A DNA stretch of 64,000 bases from contig CP011077.1 in the NCBI GenBank assembly GCA_000963575.1, forward strand, positions 4,526,001 to 4,590,000, read 5' to 3'. This stretch comes from Klebsiella michiganensis. GTDB taxonomy: Bacteria > Pseudomonadota > Gammaproteobacteria > Enterobacterales > Enterobacteriaceae. The notes beneath the pieces were generated by a model. It made no database searches. It was given only the letters and a program-made list of their open reading frames with translations, and had not been told where the DNA came from. Position numbers and translations under genes: made by a program. Positions 16,562 through 28,023 of this stretch are shown here, piece after piece; within the stretch, counting starts at the first letter, position 1, and every line of letters starts with the position of its first letter.

Positions 16562-16585
16562 GGGCCCTCTCAGGTCGGAGGGCCC
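16562..16585. terminator. Hairpin between yhbW and mtr
   Basis: GGGCCCTC (16562-16569) pairs with GAGGGCCC (16578-16585) around eight bases. It lies between two converging genes and probably ends transcription of one or both. Neither side has a clear U tract, so its efficiency is uncertain. Confidence 0.5.
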
Positions 16586-16593
16586 GTTAATAG

Positions 16594-17838
16594 TTACTTG
16601 TATACCGGCAGCACGTCGAAGGTAGAAAGAATGTGTACCAGCGCATTGCCTGCGCCAAAGACCAGAATCAGGGCAATCATCGGCTTACCGCCCCAGACCC
16701 GGAACTTCGGGCTACCAAAGCGTTTACGCGAAGCCCTGGCCAGCAGCGCGGGCACAATGGCTGCCCAAATGGTTGCCGCCAGCCCGGCGTAGCCAATCGC
16801 ATACAGGAAGCCATTTGGCCACAGCAGGCCACCGACAATCGGCGGCACAAAAGTCAGCAGCGCCGTTTTCAAACGCCCCATCGCGGAATCATCAAAACCA
16901 AACAGATCCGCCAGGTAATCGAACAGCCCAAGCGTGACGCCGAGGAATGAGCTCGCCACCGCAAAGTTAGAGAACACCACCAGTAACAGATCCAGGCTTC
17001 GGCTGTTGAGGACGCCGCTCAGCGCCTGTACCAGCACATCAATGTTGCCGCCTTTCTCCGCGATGCCAATAAACTCAGGGCGTGGAATATTCCCCATCGT
17101 CCCCAGCAGCCAGATGGTATACAGCCCCAGCGCCATCAGCGTGCCGTAAACCAGGCAGCGAATAATGGTGCGAGGATCTTTGCCGTAATACTTCATCAGG
17201 CTAGGCACGTTGCCGTGATAGCCAAAAGAGGCCAGACAGAATGGCAGCGTCATTAATAAATAGGGCGTGTAGGAGGCATTGCTCTCGGCGACGTTAAACA
17301 GCGTTGTCGGCGTGACGTGCCCAAGCAGGCTGCCGAAGGTCAGAAAGAAAGTGATCACCTTCGCGCCGAGAACAATTGCCGTCATGCGGCTAACCGCTTT
17401 GGTACTCAGCCAGACTATAAACGCCACAGCCAGCGCAAAGACCAGCCCCGCCAGGCGAGCGGGCACGTCCAGCGACATCTCAGAAAACGTATGATGCAGG
17501 ATGGAGCCGCTGGCAGAGATATAGGCGTAGGTCAGGATATACAGCACAAACGCAATCGACAGGCCGTTTATCGCGTTCCAGCCGCGTCCCAGCAGATCTT
17601 TGGTGATAGTGTCGAAACTGGAGCCGATGCGGTAGTTCAGGTTTGCTTCCAGAATCATCAGCCCGGAATGCAGCATGCAGAACCAGGTGAAAACCAACGC
17701 GGCCAGCGACCAAAAGAACCAGGCACCCGACATCACTACGGGTAAAGAAAACATCCCTGCGCCAATGATAGTCCCACCGATGATCATCACCCCGCCGATT
17801 AACGAAGGCTTTGTGCCGGGGGCGGTTAACGTTGTCAT
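16594..17838 (-). CDS. mtr: High-affinity tryptophan permease
   Basis: 414 residues, identical in length to E. coli Mtr. Inner-membrane tryptophan:H+ symporter of the HAAAP family, with about eleven transmembrane segments. The first contains [19 protein letters not shown], the family signature. The start at 17838 gives [12 protein letters not shown]; an upstream in-frame ATG at 17955 would extend through the promoter and a terminator and is rejected. A TrpR-type operator lies about 50 bp upstream. It is transcribed away from deaD's terminator region, as in E. coli. Confidence 0.96.
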   Translation of the reverse strand: MTTLTAPGTKPSLIGGVMIIGGTIIGAGMFSLPVVMSGAWFFWSLAALVFTWFCMLHSGLMILEANLNYRIGSSFDTITKDLLGRGWNAINGLSIAFVLYILTYAYISASGSILHHTFSEMSLDVPARLAGLVFALAVAFIVWLSTKAVSRMTAIVLGAKVITFFLTFGSLLGHVTPTTLFNVAESNASYTPYLLMTLPFCLASFGYHGNVPSLMKYYGKDPRTIIRCLVYGTLMALGLYTIWLLGTMGNIPRPEFIGIAEKGGNIDVLVQALSGVLNSRSLDLLLVVFSNFAVASSFLGVTLGLFDYLADLFGFDDSAMGRLKTALLTFVPPIVGGLLWPNGFLYAIGYAGLAATIWAAIVPALLARASRKRFGSPKFRVWGGKPMIALILVFGAGNALVHILSTFDVLPVYK

Positions 17839-17888
17839 ATCGAATCCCTGAAAAACTGAGCACGACGAAATTGTCTTATGCGGCTCAT

Positions 17889-17908
17889 TGTACCAGTACA
17901 TGAGTACA
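17889..17908 (-). promoter_or_regulatory. TrpR-type operator in the mtr promoter
   Basis: On the minus strand the sequence reads TGTACTCATGTACTGGTACA (17908 to 17889). It carries the GTAC-rich symmetry of trp operators and closely resembles the E. coli mtr operator as I remember it. TrpR repression of mtr is established in E. coli, as is TyrR activation; I could not place a TyrR box with confidence. Confidence 0.65.
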
Positions 17909-17921
17909 AAAGGGATAAAAA

Positions 17922-17952
17922 AAACCCCGATTGCAATAACCGGGGCTTTTAT
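17922..17952 (-). terminator. deaD intrinsic terminator
   Basis: On the minus strand AGCCCCG pairs with CGGGGTTT across an 11-base loop and is followed by eight T residues. It lies about 40 bases after the deaD stop. An A tract before the stem might let it work weakly in the other direction. Confidence 0.8.
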
Positions 17953-17991
17953 CACTACCGTTTAAAAATAATACGGCAGATTATAGGTCAA

Positions 17992-19917
17992 TTATGCATC
18001 ACCGAAGCGACGACGTGCGGTAGCAGCACCGTCTTCACGACGCGGGCCACGGCCACCTTCACGGCGTTCACCGCTGAAGCTACGGCCAGCCCCGGCACCA
18101 GCACCTTCACGACGTGGACCACGGCCGCCTTCACGACGCTCGCCGCCGAAGCCACGACCACCGTCACGGCCGCCACGGCGTTCGCCGCTGCGCTCTGGAC
18201 GAGGCTGCGCGTCACCCAGCAGCTGCATATTCATCGGCTTGTTCAGAATACGAGTGCGGGTAAAGTGCTGCAGAACTTCACCCGGCATGCCTTTCGGCAG
18301 TTCGATGGTGGAGTGAGTCCCGAACAGCTTGATGTTACCGATGTAGCGGCTGCTGATATCGCCTTCGTTAGCGATAGCGCCAACGATGTGACGAACTTCA
18401 ACGCCATCATCACGGCCCACTTCAATACGGTACAGTTCCATATCGCCAGCATCGCGACGTTCACGACGAGGACGATCTTCACCGCCACGGTCATTACGAT
18501 CGCCACGCGGACCGCGGTCGTTGCGATCGCCACGGCGTTCGAAGCGATCGTCACGCTCTTTGAATTCGCGACGTGGACGCATCGGTGCATCTGGTGGCAG
18601 GATCAGAGGACGTTCGCCCTGAGCCATTTTCAGCAGAGCTGCAGCCAGAGTTTCGATATCCAGCTCTTCTTCAGCAGAAGGCTGAATTTTTGCCAGCAGG
18701 CCGCGGTACAGATCCAGATCGCTGCTTTCCAGCTGCTGCTGAACTTTAGCGGCGAATTTAGCCAGACGACGCTCGCCCAGCAGATCTGCGTTTGGCAGCT
18801 CTACTTCTGGAATAGTCAGCTTCATGGTGCGTTCGATGTTACGCAGCAGGCGACGTTCACGGTTCTCAACGAACAGCAACGCGCGGCCAGCACGACCGGC
18901 ACGACCGGTACGGCCGATACGGTGAACGTAAGACTCAGAGTCCATCGGGATGTCGTAGTTAACAACCAGGCTGATACGCTCCACGTCCAGGCCACGGGCC
19001 GCAACGTCGGTGGCGATCAGGATGTCCAGACGACCATCTTTCAGGCGCTCCAGAGTCTGCTCACGCAGCGCCTGGTTCATGTCACCGTTCAGTGCCGCAC
19101 TGTTGTAACCGCTGCGCTCCAGCGCTTCAGCTACTTCCAGAGTCGCGTTTTTGGTACGAACGAAGATAATCGCCGCATCAAAATCTTCTGCTTCCAGGAA
19201 ACGCACCAGCGCTTCGTTTTTACGCATGCCGTAAACAGACCAGAAACTCTGGCTGATGTCCGGGCGAGTGGTAACGCTGGACTGAATGCGCACTTCCTGA
19301 GGATCTTTCATGAAGCGACGGGTAATACGACGAATCGCTTCCGGCATGGTTGCAGAGAACAGCGCGGTCTGATGTTCAGCCGGGATCTGCGCCATGATGG
19401 TTTCAACGTCTTCGATGAAGCCCATACGCAGCATTTCATCCGCTTCATCCAGTACCAGACCTTTCAGGCCGGACAGGTTCAGGGTACCGCGTTTCAGGTG
19501 GTCAAGCAGACGCCCTGGGGTACCAACAACAATCTGTGGCCCCTGACGCAGAGCGCGCAGCTGCACGTCATAACGCTGACCGCCGTAAAGGGCCACAACG
19601 TTCACGCCGTGCATGTGTTTAGAGAAATCCGTCATGGCTTCAGCAACCTGAACCGCCAGTTCGCGGGTCGGGGCCAGCACCAGGATTTGTGGTGCTTTCA
19701 GCTCAGGATCGAGGTTATTCAGCAGCGGCAGAGAGAAAGCTGCAGTTTTACCGCTCCCGGTCTGGGCCATACCCAGAACGTCACGGCCGTTCAGCAGATG
19801 TGGAATACACTCTGCCTGAATTGGTGATGGCTTTTCGTAGCCCAGATCGTTCAGGGCCTGAATGATGGAGGCGTGCAGCCCCAGATCAGAAAAAGTGGTT
19901 TCGATGATATCAGTCAT
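17992..19917 (-). CDS. deaD: Cold-shock DEAD-box RNA helicase
   Basis: 641-residue ATP-dependent RNA helicase for large-subunit ribosome assembly and mRNA turnover in the cold. Motif Q lies at FSDLGL...GYEKPSPIQ, Walker A is AQTGSGKT (51-58), followed by DEAD, SAT and HRIGRTGR. Then come a dimerisation region and the DbpA-like RNA-binding domain ([27 protein letters not shown]). The C-terminal tail of about 75 residues is rich in Arg-Gly repeats ([13 protein letters not shown] twice), longer than the 629-residue E. coli protein suggests. The ATG at 19917 sits inside the yrbN 3' end, so translation is probably coupled. The in-frame extension to 19980 lies inside yrbN and is rejected. Confidence 0.97.
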   Translation of the reverse strand: MTDIIETTFSDLGLHASIIQALNDLGYEKPSPIQAECIPHLLNGRDVLGMAQTGSGKTAAFSLPLLNNLDPELKAPQILVLAPTRELAVQVAEAMTDFSKHMHGVNVVALYGGQRYDVQLRALRQGPQIVVGTPGRLLDHLKRGTLNLSGLKGLVLDEADEMLRMGFIEDVETIMAQIPAEHQTALFSATMPEAIRRITRRFMKDPQEVRIQSSVTTRPDISQSFWSVYGMRKNEALVRFLEAEDFDAAIIFVRTKNATLEVAEALERSGYNSAALNGDMNQALREQTLERLKDGRLDILIATDVAARGLDVERISLVVNYDIPMDSESYVHRIGRTGRAGRAGRALLFVENRERRLLRNIERTMKLTIPEVELPNADLLGERRLAKFAAKVQQQLESSDLDLYRGLLAKIQPSAEEELDIETLAAALLKMAQGERPLILPPDAPMRPRREFKERDDRFERRGDRNDRGPRGDRNDRGGEDRPRRERRDAGDMELYRIEVGRDDGVEVRHIVGAIANEGDISSRYIGNIKLFGTHSTIELPKGMPGEVLQHFTRTRILNKPMNMQLLGDAQPRPERSGERRGGRDGGRGFGGERREGGRGPRREGAGAGAGRSFSGERREGGRGPRREDGAATARRRFGDA

Positions 19918-19987
19918 GTAGTACATGTGCCTCGTTGATGGCGGCCAGTCTACGTAACTCATCGTGAAATTGATCTGCAATTTTCAT
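19910..19987 (-). CDS. yrbN: Small protein YrbN upstream of deaD
   Basis: A 25-codon reading frame beginning [17 protein letters not shown] and ending in TGA at 19910-19912. Its last 8 bases overlap the first bases of deaD in another frame. E. coli has the expressed small gene yrbN at exactly this place with a closely similar beginning as I remember it. Its position suggests a leader peptide whose translation couples to, or tunes, deaD. No function has been established for the peptide itself. A weak purine-rich stretch lies upstream of the ATG. Confidence 0.8.
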   Translation of the reverse strand: MKIADQFHDELRRLAAINEAHVLHD

Positions 19988-20033
19988 TGAAAAGTGTGAA
20001 CCGGCTCAAATTTGATTGATTAACGAACAAAAA

Positions 20034-20056
20034 CGCCCTCACCCGTGAAGGTGATG
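20034..20056 (-). terminator. nlpI terminator
   Basis: On the minus strand TCACCT, a four-base loop and GGGTGA (20039-20054) form a stem, followed by GGGCGTTTTTG. It lies 42 bases after the nlpI stop and before yrbN-deaD. Part of the transcription may continue into deaD. Confidence 0.55.
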
Positions 20057-20097
20057 ACTTTAGTTAAAAAGTGTATGGGACGATCGTTGTTCGTCAG

Positions 20098-20982
20098 CTA
20101 TTGCTGGTCCGATTCTGCCAGGTCGTCTTGCTCCTGGCCCAAGAGCGCTAATTCCAACAATGCATAACGATGCTCAACGTAGTTGTGTACGTTGTTAGCA
20201 ACCGCTAACTTGAACAGTGCCTTGGCGCTGTCCTTATCCCCCAGACTTAGGTAGTACTTACCTAAATAGAAGTTGGTTTCACTGAGATGCTCAGCGAGCG
20301 AGGTGTTATCCGTTGCGTCCGCCTTGAGGCGTTCCATTAGCTCTTTTTCGCTAATGTTGCCCAGGTAGAACTCGACAATATTCCATCCCCATTGCTCTCT
20401 ATCCGATTTCTCGAGACGCTGTTGTAGCGCCACTTTGGCCTGTTTTTCGTCCAAATTGCGTTCAGCAATATAGAGCCACAGGCTACGGAAAGGATCGTTG
20501 GGATCGTCTTGATAAAACGCCAGCAGATCATCTTGCGCTAAACGATAACGACCACCGTAATAGAGGGCGATACCGCGATTTAAGTGCGCGTAGTTGTAAG
20601 TTGGATCAAGCTCAAGTACAGAATCAAACGCTTCATAGGCAGCATCAAAATTGCCTGCCTGCGTTAAATAAATGCCTAAGTAATTGAATACTTCAGGCAT
20701 ATCGGGACGGATGGCCAGCGCTTGTGAAAAATCATTACGCGCCAGAGCCCTCAGACCGAGGCTATCATACAACACTCCGCGCTCATATAAAAGCTGTGCG
20801 CGTTCGTCATCGGTTAAAGCCCGACTGGCAAGTATTTGTTCCATGCGTGCCAGAATCACTTCCTGCTGCAGCGTAGGCTGCAATGGCACCGCTAATACTT
20901 CGTTCTTACGCCAGGCAGAGTTGCTGCATCCGGCCAGCGTGATAGCTGTCGCAACGAAACACCAGCGCAAAAAAGGCTTCAT
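20098..20982 (-). CDS. nlpI: Outer-membrane lipoprotein NlpI
   Basis: 294 residues, the same as in E. coli. The signal peptide ends in the lipobox ITLAGC with the lipidated Cys19. The mature part consists of tetratricopeptide repeats (for example [26 protein letters not shown], about residues 77-102). In E. coli it is an adaptor that delivers MepS to the protease Prc and scaffolds peptidoglycan hydrolases. It lies downstream of pnp on the same strand with only a hairpin between, matching the E. coli arrangement. Confidence 0.97.
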   Translation of the reverse strand: MKPFLRWCFVATAITLAGCSNSAWRKNEVLAVPLQPTLQQEVILARMEQILASRALTDDERAQLLYERGVLYDSLGLRALARNDFSQALAIRPDMPEVFNYLGIYLTQAGNFDAAYEAFDSVLELDPTYNYAHLNRGIALYYGGRYRLAQDDLLAFYQDDPNDPFRSLWLYIAERNLDEKQAKVALQQRLEKSDREQWGWNIVEFYLGNISEKELMERLKADATDNTSLAEHLSETNFYLGKYYLSLGDKDSAKALFKLAVANNVHNYVEHRYALLELALLGQEQDDLAESDQQ

Positions 20983-21060
20983 TTCCTACTCCCGAAGACA
21001 ACAAATGGATGAACGTCCTGTCCCCCGGCTGCAAACGAGACATCCTGTCCCGTAACAAAC

Positions 21061-21086
21061 AGCTCTCCATGTCACCATGGAGAGCT
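21061..21086 (-). terminator. pnp-nlpI intercistronic hairpin
   Basis: AGCTCTCCATG (21061-21071) pairs perfectly with CATGGAGAGCT (21076-21086). It starts 14 bases after the pnp stop. On the minus strand it is followed by GTTTGTTAC rather than a clean U tract, so it probably terminates only partly or protects the pnp 3' end. Confidence 0.6.
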
Positions 21087-21099
21087 TAATTGGCAAACC

Positions 21100-23229
21100 T
21101 TACTCAGCTTCTGGCGCAGCTGGTGCTGCACCTTCTGCCGGAGACTGCTCGGTTGCTTCTTTAATGCTTAAACGGACGCGGCCCTGACGGTCAACTTCCA
21201 GAACTTTCACCGGAACTTCCTGACCCATCTGCAGGTAGTCAGTCACTTTCTCTACGCGCTTGTCAGCGATTTGAGAGATGTGAACCAGACCTTCTTTACC
21301 GCCACCGATAGCCACAAACGCACCAAAATCAACGATACGAGTGACTTTACCGTTATAGATACGGCCCACTTCGATTTCAGCGGTGATCTCTTCGATACGG
21401 CGGATAGCGTGTTTCGCTTTATCACCGTCGGTCGCTGCGATTTTCACAGTACCGTCATCTTCGATTTCGATGGTGGTGCCGGTTTCTTCGGTCAGCGCAC
21501 GAATCACAGCCCCGCCCTTACCGATCACGTCTTTGATCTTGTCTGGGTTGATTTTGATGGTGTGAATACGTGGTGCGAACTCAGAGATGTCGCCACGCGG
21601 TGCATCAATAGCCTGTTCCATCACGCCCAGAATGTGCAGACGCGCACCCTTAGCCTGGTTCAGAGCCACCTGCATGATTTCGCGGGTGATACCTTCAATT
21701 TTGATATCCATCTGCAGCGCAGAGATACCTTCACGGCTACCGGCTACTTTGAAGTCCATGTCGCCCAGGTGATCTTCGTCACCCAGAATGTCGGACAGAA
21801 CCACAAAGTTGTCGCCTTCCTTCACCAGGCCCATCGCGATACCCGCCACGGCGGCTTTGATAGGCACACCAGCGTCCATCAGTGCCAGAGAAGCACCACA
21901 CACGGAAGCCATGGAAGAAGAACCGTTAGATTCGGTGATTTCAGAAACCACACGAACGGTGTACGGGAATTTATCAGCTTCTGGCATAACGGCCAGCACG
22001 CCACGCTTCGCCAGACGACCGTGACCAATTTCACGACGCTTAGGAGAACCTACCATCCCGGTCTCGCCAACGGAGTACGGAGGGAAGTTGTAGTGGAACA
22101 GGAAGCTGTCAGTGCGTTCGCCCATCAGCTCGTCCAGCGTCTGTGCGTCACGAGCGGTACCCAGAGTTGCGGTTACCAGCGCCTGAGTTTCACCACGGGT
22201 GAACAGCGCAGAACCGTGAGTACGCGGCAGAACGCCAGTGCGCACATCCAGGCCACGAATCATGTCTTTTTCACGGCCATCAATACGCAGTTCGCCTGCC
22301 AGGATACGGCTACGAACAACGTTTTTCTCAATAGCGTGCAGAATGTCAGACAGTTCGCCTGCATCCAGAGATTCATCTTCCGCAGTCAGCGTTGCGATAA
22401 CGTCAGCTTTGATAACGTCAACCTGAGCATAACGTTCTTGCTTCTCAGTGATGCGGTAAGCATCGCTCAGGCGGGATTCAGCCAGTGCGGCAACGCGTGA
22501 ATTCAGCGCTTCGTTCACGGCTTCTGGCTGCCAGTCCCAACGTGGTTTGCCGGCTTCGGCAACCAGCGCGTTGATTTCCTTGATGACAATCTGCTGCTGG
22601 TCGTGACCGAAGACAACGGCGCCCAGCATCTGATCTTCGCTCAGCAGCTCAGCTTCGGACTCAACCATCAGGACTGCGCTTTCGGTACCGGCAACAACCA
22701 GATCCAGCTTGCTGGTTTTCAGCTCTTCAGCAGTCGGGTTCAGCACGTACTGGTCATTGATGTAACCAACACGAGCGGCACCGATTGGGCCGTTGAATGG
22801 AATACCGGACAGGCTCAGTGCAGCGGAAGCACCGATCATGGCAACGATATCAGGGTGAACCTGTGGGTTTACGGAAACAACGGTAGCAATAACCTGCACT
22901 TCGTTGACGAAACCTTCAGGGAACAGTGGACGAACCGGGCGGTCAATCAGACGCGCAATCAGGGTTTCGCCTTCGCTTGGGCGGCCTTCACGACGGAAGA
23001 AGCTGCCAGGGATACGACCAGCAGCGTAGGTACGCTCCTGATAGTTAACGGTCAGCGGGAAGAAGTCCTGGCCTGGCTTGGCTTTTTTCTGGCCCACAAC
23101 GGTAACGAATACCGCGGTGTCATCCATGCTTACCATTACAGCAGCGGTAGCCTGGCGAGCCATCATGCCGGTTTCAAGCGTGACCGTATGCTGGCCATAC
23201 TGGAATTTACGAACGATCGGATTTAGCAA
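21100..23229 (-). CDS. pnp: Polynucleotide phosphorylase
   Basis: 709 residues; E. coli has 711. A 3'-5' phosphorolytic exoribonuclease and degradosome component. Domain order: first RNase PH core (1-~215), helical domain, second RNase PH core (~315-545), KH ([16 protein letters not shown], about 560-575) and S1 (~620-690). The start is TTG at 23229, preceded by AAGGAT at good spacing and giving [12 protein letters not shown] as in E. coli; the in-frame ATG at 23259 has no such support. The long 5' leader after rpsO is the known target of RNase III/PNPase autoregulation. Confidence 0.97.
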   Translation of the reverse strand: MLNPIVRKFQYGQHTVTLETGMMARQATAAVMVSMDDTAVFVTVVGQKKAKPGQDFFPLTVNYQERTYAAGRIPGSFFRREGRPSEGETLIARLIDRPVRPLFPEGFVNEVQVIATVVSVNPQVHPDIVAMIGASAALSLSGIPFNGPIGAARVGYINDQYVLNPTAEELKTSKLDLVVAGTESAVLMVESEAELLSEDQMLGAVVFGHDQQQIVIKEINALVAEAGKPRWDWQPEAVNEALNSRVAALAESRLSDAYRITEKQERYAQVDVIKADVIATLTAEDESLDAGELSDILHAIEKNVVRSRILAGELRIDGREKDMIRGLDVRTGVLPRTHGSALFTRGETQALVTATLGTARDAQTLDELMGERTDSFLFHYNFPPYSVGETGMVGSPKRREIGHGRLAKRGVLAVMPEADKFPYTVRVVSEITESNGSSSMASVCGASLALMDAGVPIKAAVAGIAMGLVKEGDNFVVLSDILGDEDHLGDMDFKVAGSREGISALQMDIKIEGITREIMQVALNQAKGARLHILGVMEQAIDAPRGDISEFAPRIHTIKINPDKIKDVIGKGGAVIRALTEETGTTIEIEDDGTVKIAATDGDKAKHAIRRIEEITAEIEVGRIYNGKVTRIVDFGAFVAIGGGKEGLVHISQIADKRVEKVTDYLQMGQEVPVKVLEVDRQGRVRLSIKEATEQSPAEGAAPAAPEAE

Positions 23230-23431
23230 AATAAGATCCTTTAAAATGACGGGCAGCACGTGGCTTCACGCGCCGCCGTTGGTACCCGACCTTCATCGCA
23301 TCCTCGCGACTAATGACAATCCTAACCCGCTCTGACGGGTAAAGCCTCTCATTAGCCGCGCGAACCTCTGCAATAAAGATCACACTCAGCAACAATACAT
23401 TAGTTTCCATAGAATTGCTGCCGTCTGGTTG
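23230..23431 (-). promoter_or_regulatory. pnp leader region
   Basis: The 200-base space between the rpsO terminator and pnp contains several inverted segments, including CCCGCT with a spaced AGCGGG-like partner around 23323-23340. In E. coli the pnp leader forms a long hairpin that RNase III cuts, after which PNPase destabilises its own mRNA. The sRNA SraG is also encoded here on the opposite strand in E. coli. I cannot confirm either structure by eye. Confidence 0.45.
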
Positions 23432-23460
23432 AAAAAAGGGGCCCTTACAGGCCCCTTTTT
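23432..23460 (-). terminator. rpsO terminator
   Basis: AAAAGGGGCC (23434-23443) pairs with GGCCCCTTTT (23450-23459); on the minus strand the stem is followed by a T tract. It lies 17 bases after the rpsO stop and corresponds to the partial terminator between rpsO and pnp in E. coli. Confidence 0.85.
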
Positions 23461-23476
23461 CTGAAACTCGCAAGAA

Positions 23477-23794
<318 letters not shown>

Positions 23795-23900
23795 TCAGCA
23801 ACCCCAGTGCACGCCTGAACCGGTTGTTAAACAATCGGCCAGCCGTTAAGCCGCGCTATTTTACCTGTAGCGCCCTTTTACCGCAAGGTAGCGGCAAAAG

Positions 23901-24848
23901 TCAGACGGGATATTCGACGACCAGACGACGCGGAGCAACCCGGCCCTCGCCATCGATTTCACCCATTCCGATGAATTTCTTTTCATCGCCTTCAGTGACG
24001 CGCACCAGCCCTTCGGCCTGAATGCCAGCCACCCGAACTGGATTACCGTTTTTAAAGTAAACGGCAACTTCAGGCAGCAAATTCACCCGCGGGAAATCTG
24101 ATGCAGGGCTATCCATCGGCATCAACAGCGGATCCAACAGCTCCGCAGGCTCACGCTCCTGCCGGTGGGCCTGTTCGACCATCTCATTGAGCTGCTCTAG
24201 GGTGACCATGCGTTCAATCGGATATTTACTTACTGCCAGACGACGCAGGAAGATAACATGCGCCCCACAGCCAAGCTTTTCACCGAGATCGTCAACGATC
24301 GTACGGATGTACGTTCCCTTAGAGCAGTGGACTTCCAGCTCCAGTTCATCCCCTTCATGGCGAATAAACAGCAGCTCATACACCGTGATTGGACGCGCTT
24401 CACGTTCAACCTCAATACCCGCGCGCGCATATTCGTACAGGGGCTTGCCCTGATGCTTAAGCGCAGAATACATCGATGGAACCTGCTCAGTGTCCCCGCG
24501 GAAACTCTCCAGCGCGGCGGCAAGCTGCTCGGCGCTAAAGTTAACCGGACGCTCCTGGACCACAATGCCGTCGGCATCAGATGTGTCCGTCCGCTGCCCA
24601 AGTTTAGCAATCACGCGGTAACGCTTGTCGGAGTCCAGCAGGTACTGGGAGAACTTTGTCGCTTCACCAAGACAAATCGGTAGCATACCGGTCGCCAGAG
24701 GGTCCAGCGCACCGGTATGACCCGCGCGGTTTGCGTTATAAAGGCGTTTTACTTTTTGCAGTGCGTCATTGGACGAAAGCCCCTGAGGCTTATCGAGCAG
24801 CAGTACACCGTGAATATCACGACCGCGACGACGAGGACGACTCATCAA
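23901..24848 (-). CDS. truB: tRNA pseudouridine(55) synthase
   Basis: 315 residues (E. coli 314). Makes pseudouridine at position 55 of nearly all tRNAs. The catalytic Asp49 lies in [14 protein letters not shown], preceded by the family motif [14 protein letters not shown]. The C-terminal PUA-like domain covers about residues 250-315. Its start overlaps the rbfA stop by 4 bp, as in the metY-rpsO operon of E. coli. Confidence 0.97.
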   Translation of the reverse strand: MMSRPRRRGRDIHGVLLLDKPQGLSSNDALQKVKRLYNANRAGHTGALDPLATGMLPICLGEATKFSQYLLDSDKRYRVIAKLGQRTDTSDADGIVVQERPVNFSAEQLAAALESFRGDTEQVPSMYSALKHQGKPLYEYARAGIEVEREARPITVYELLFIRHEGDELELEVHCSKGTYIRTIVDDLGEKLGCGAHVIFLRRLAVSKYPIERMVTLEQLNEMVEQAHRQEREPAELLDPLLMPMDSPASDFPRVNLLPEVAVYFKNGNPVRVAGIQAEGLVRVTEGDEKKFIGMGEIDGEGRVAPRRLVVEYPV

Positions 24849-25246
24849 TCCTCCTTGCTGTCGTCCGTATTCACGCGACGCTCGTCATCATGACGGATGA
24901 CATTGGAAACCAGGTTAGACATGCGCATCCCTTCGACCAGCGAGTTATCGTAGAAGAAGGTCAGTTCCGGCACGATGCGCAGACGCATAGCCTTGCCCAC
25001 CAGAGTTCGGATATAGCCCGACGCATCCTGCAGAACTTTGATGCCTTCTTTTACGGCTTCTTCGTCTTTGTCGTTCAGGAACGTCACAAATACTTTGGCA
25101 TACGCCAGGTCACGGGAGACTTCTACACCAGAAACGGTGGTCATCATACCCAGACGCGGGTCTTTAATTTCGCGCTGCAGGATAATGGCAATTTCTTTCT
25201 GCAATTCCTGAGAAACGCGCTGCGGGCGACCAAATTCTTTCGCCAT
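24845..25246 (-). CDS. rbfA: 30S ribosome-binding factor A
   Basis: 133 residues, as in E. coli. A KH-like cold-shock assembly factor that binds the 30S subunit near helix 1 of 16S rRNA. The sequence begins [20 protein letters not shown] and carries the [21 protein letters not shown] core. The upstream in-frame start at 25276 lies close to infB and is not conserved. It follows infB after 65 bp and overlaps truB by 4 bp. Confidence 0.97.
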   Translation of the reverse strand: MAKEFGRPQRVSQELQKEIAIILQREIKDPRLGMMTTVSGVEVSRDLAYAKVFVTFLNDKDEEAVKEGIKVLQDASGYIRTLVGKAMRLRIVPELTFFYDNSLVEGMRMSNLVSNVIRHDDERRVNTDDSKED

Positions 25247-25311
25247 AATAATTTCTCCAGACAAAACGGGGGGCACGCGGCCCCCCTAAGATAGTTGATG
25301 CGGTACGGCTA

Positions 25312-27999
25312 TCAGGAGATGGTACGCTTGATCTCGATAATTTCGAAGACTTCGATCATATCGCCCACGCGCACGTCGTTGTAGTTCTTAACGCCGATAC
25401 CACATTCCATACCGTTACGGACTTCGCTTGCGTCATCTTTGAAGCGGCGCAGGGATTCCAGCTCGCCTTCATAGATAACAACGTTGTCGCGCAGTACGCG
25501 GATTGGGTTGTGACGTTTCACCACACCTTCGGTAACCATACAGCCAGCAATCGCGCCAAACTTCGGTGATTTAAACACATCACGAACTTCAGCCAGGCCG
25601 ATGATCTGCTGTTTCAGTTCTGGAGACAGCATACCGCTCATCGCCGCTTTCACTTCGTCGATCAGGTTATAGATGACGGAGTAGTAGCGCAGATCCAGGC
25701 TTTCAGCTTCAATTACGCGGCGCGCAGAAGCGTCGGCACGGACGTTGAAGCCCACCAGGATGGCGTTGGATGCTGCAGCCAGCGTAGCGTCAGTTTCGGT
25801 GATCCCGCCCACGCCAGAACCGATGATTTTAACTTTAACTTCATCGGTAGACAGTTTCAGCAGGGAGTCGCTGATCGCTTCCACAGAACCCTGAACGTCG
25901 GCTTTCAGCACGATGTTCACTTCGGACACTTCGCCTTCGGTCATGTTGGCGAACATGTTTTCCAGTTTGGATTTCTGCTGACGAGCCAGTTTCACTTCAC
26001 GGAATTTACCCTGACGATACAGAGCAACTTCACGGGCTTTCTTCTCGTCACGAACAACGGTCACTTCGTCACCCGCGGCAGGTACGCCGGACAGGCCGAG
26101 GATCTCAACCGGAATAGAAGGACCTGCTTCGGTCACTTCACGGCCCATTTCGTCACGCATCGCACGCACGCGGCCATATTCGAAGCCACACAGGACGATA
26201 TCGCCTTTGTTCAGAGTACCTTCACGCACCAGAACGGTAGCAACCGGACCACGACCTTTATCCAGGAAGGATTCGATAACAACGCCGCTTGCCATACCTT
26301 TACGGACGGCTTTCAGCTCCAGCACTTCGGCCTGCAGCAGGATAGCATCCAACAGGTCGTCGATACCGGTACCTGCTTTTGCAGAAACGTGGATGAACTG
26401 GCTTTCACCGCCCCACTCTTCCGGCATGATGCCGTACTGGGACAGTTCGTTTTTAACGCGATCTGGATCCGCTTCTGGCTTATCGATTTTGTTAACCGCG
26501 ACGACTACCGGTACCTGCGCGGCTTTAGCGTGCTGGATAGCTTCGATAGTCTGTGGCATTACGCCATCGTCAGCGGCAACAACCAGAACAACGATATCCG
26601 TTGCCTGAGCACCACGAGCACGCATGGAGGTAAACGCTGCGTGTCCCGGAGTATCCAGGAAGGTGACCATGCCATTGTCGGTCTCTACGTGGTATGCACC
26701 GATGTGCTGGGTAATACCACCCGCTTCACCGGAAGCAACTTTAGTAGAACGAATGTAGTCCAGCAGAGAGGTTTTACCGTGGTCAACGTGACCCATGATG
26801 GTCACAACCGGTGCGCGGGTTTCTGCCGCAGCGCCGGTATCACGGTCGCTCATTACCGCTTCTTCCAGCTCGTTTTCACGACGCAGGATAACTTTGTGGC
26901 CCATCTCCTCAGCAACCAGCTGAGCGGTTTCCTGATCGATAACCTGGTTGATGGTCGCCATAGCGCCCAGCTTCATCATTGCTTTGATGACCTGAGAGCC
27001 TTTAACCGCCATTTTGTTAGCCAGTTCAGCGACGCTGATGGTTTCACCAATCACAACGTCACGGTTTACGGCCTGTGCTGGCTTGGTAAAGCCCTGCTGC
27101 AGGCTGCTAGGCTTACGCTTGCCTTTGCCACCGCGAACGGCTGCACGGGCTTCTTCACGGTCTGCTTTAGACTCACCGTGTTTGCCGCCAGCTTTTTTCT
27201 GACGCGGAGCTTTCGCTGCAGTACGGCCACGACCACGACCACCTTCAACTTCACGGTCGTTTTCGTCTTCAGCCTGGCGAGCGTGCTGGGAGGTAGTGAC
27301 GTGATAGTCAGACTTGTCGTCTTCTACCTTCTCCTGCTCTTCCCAAACGCCAGCGTTAGCTTCTGCCATTTTACGGGCTTCTTCCGCCACACGGCGGGCG
27401 TCTTCTTCGAGTTTGCGACGGGCTTCTTCTTCAGCTTTACGCTTCAGTTCAGCAGCTTCCGCTTCACGGCGAGCCTTCTCGGCGTGGGCGGCTTTCGTCA
27501 TTTCATCAGTTTGTTGATTGCTCACTTTGTCTTTTTCCGCAGCTTCACGTTTCGCTTTATCAGCGGCTTCGCGCTTAGCTTGTTCTTCAGCTTCACGCTT
27601 AGCTTTTTCTTGTGCCGCACGTTTGGCAGCTTCCTCTGCCTCACGCTGGGCTTGCTCTTCCGCTTCACGCTGCGCCTGTTCTTCCGCAGCAAGGCGCTCT
27701 GCCTCTTGCGGATCACGTTTCACAAAGGTGCGCTTCTTGCGGACTTCGATTTGTACCGATTTACTTTTCCCACCGGTACCTGGAATGTTTAAAGTACTGC
27801 GCGTTTTGCGCTGTAAAGTCAACTTGTTTGGGCCTGAACCATGTTCATGATTCAGGTGGGCCAGCAGCGTTTGTTTCTCTTGCGCCGAAACGGAGTCGTC
27901 AGCAGACTTCGGGATCCCTGCATCAGCAAATTGCTGTACCAGGCGGTCCACGGAGGTCTGAATCTCTGCGGCCAGCGCTTTTACGGTTACATCTGTCAT
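25312..27999 (-). CDS. infB: Translation initiation factor IF-2
   Basis: 895 residues (E. coli 890). GTPase that brings fMet-tRNA to the 30S subunit and drives subunit joining. It has an N-terminal IF2_N fold, a long charged Ala/Glu/Lys/Arg coiled segment (about 95-215), a second IF2_N domain (~315-370), and the G domain with GHVDHGKT at 403-410 and NKID. Domains II to IV follow. Internal starts for shorter isoforms, known in E. coli, seem conserved: a GTG at codon 159 and an ATG at codon 167. It lies 24 bp after nusA. Confidence 0.98.
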   Translation of the reverse strand: MTDVTVKALAAEIQTSVDRLVQQFADAGIPKSADDSVSAQEKQTLLAHLNHEHGSGPNKLTLQRKTRSTLNIPGTGGKSKSVQIEVRKKRTFVKRDPQEAERLAAEEQAQREAEEQAQREAEEAAKRAAQEKAKREAEEQAKREAADKAKREAAEKDKVSNQQTDEMTKAAHAEKARREAEAAELKRKAEEEARRKLEEDARRVAEEARKMAEANAGVWEEQEKVEDDKSDYHVTTSQHARQAEDENDREVEGGRGRGRTAAKAPRQKKAGGKHGESKADREEARAAVRGGKGKRKPSSLQQGFTKPAQAVNRDVVIGETISVAELANKMAVKGSQVIKAMMKLGAMATINQVIDQETAQLVAEEMGHKVILRRENELEEAVMSDRDTGAAAETRAPVVTIMGHVDHGKTSLLDYIRSTKVASGEAGGITQHIGAYHVETDNGMVTFLDTPGHAAFTSMRARGAQATDIVVLVVAADDGVMPQTIEAIQHAKAAQVPVVVAVNKIDKPEADPDRVKNELSQYGIMPEEWGGESQFIHVSAKAGTGIDDLLDAILLQAEVLELKAVRKGMASGVVIESFLDKGRGPVATVLVREGTLNKGDIVLCGFEYGRVRAMRDEMGREVTEAGPSIPVEILGLSGVPAAGDEVTVVRDEKKAREVALYRQGKFREVKLARQQKSKLENMFANMTEGEVSEVNIVLKADVQGSVEAISDSLLKLSTDEVKVKIIGSGVGGITETDATLAAASNAILVGFNVRADASARRVIEAESLDLRYYSVIYNLIDEVKAAMSGMLSPELKQQIIGLAEVRDVFKSPKFGAIAGCMVTEGVVKRHNPIRVLRDNVVIYEGELESLRRFKDDASEVRNGMECGIGVKNYNDVRVGDMIEVFEIIEIKRTIS

Positions 28000-28023
28000 G
28001 CTGTTCCTTCCTGCTACAGTTTA

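Noticed and set aside
17878..19827. 649-codon open frame antisense to deaD
   Set aside because: Product is Thr/Phe/Ala/His-rich, mirrors the codon bias of deaD, and crosses the mtr promoter region and deaD terminator; a shadow frame.
21271..22500. 409-codon open frame antisense to pnp
   Set aside because: Mirror of the highly biased pnp codons; His/Thr/Phe-rich with no domain.
26389..27792. 467-codon open frame antisense to infB
   Set aside because: Phe/Ser/His-rich translation arising from the Glu/Lys/Ala-rich segment of IF-2; no homology or start signal.
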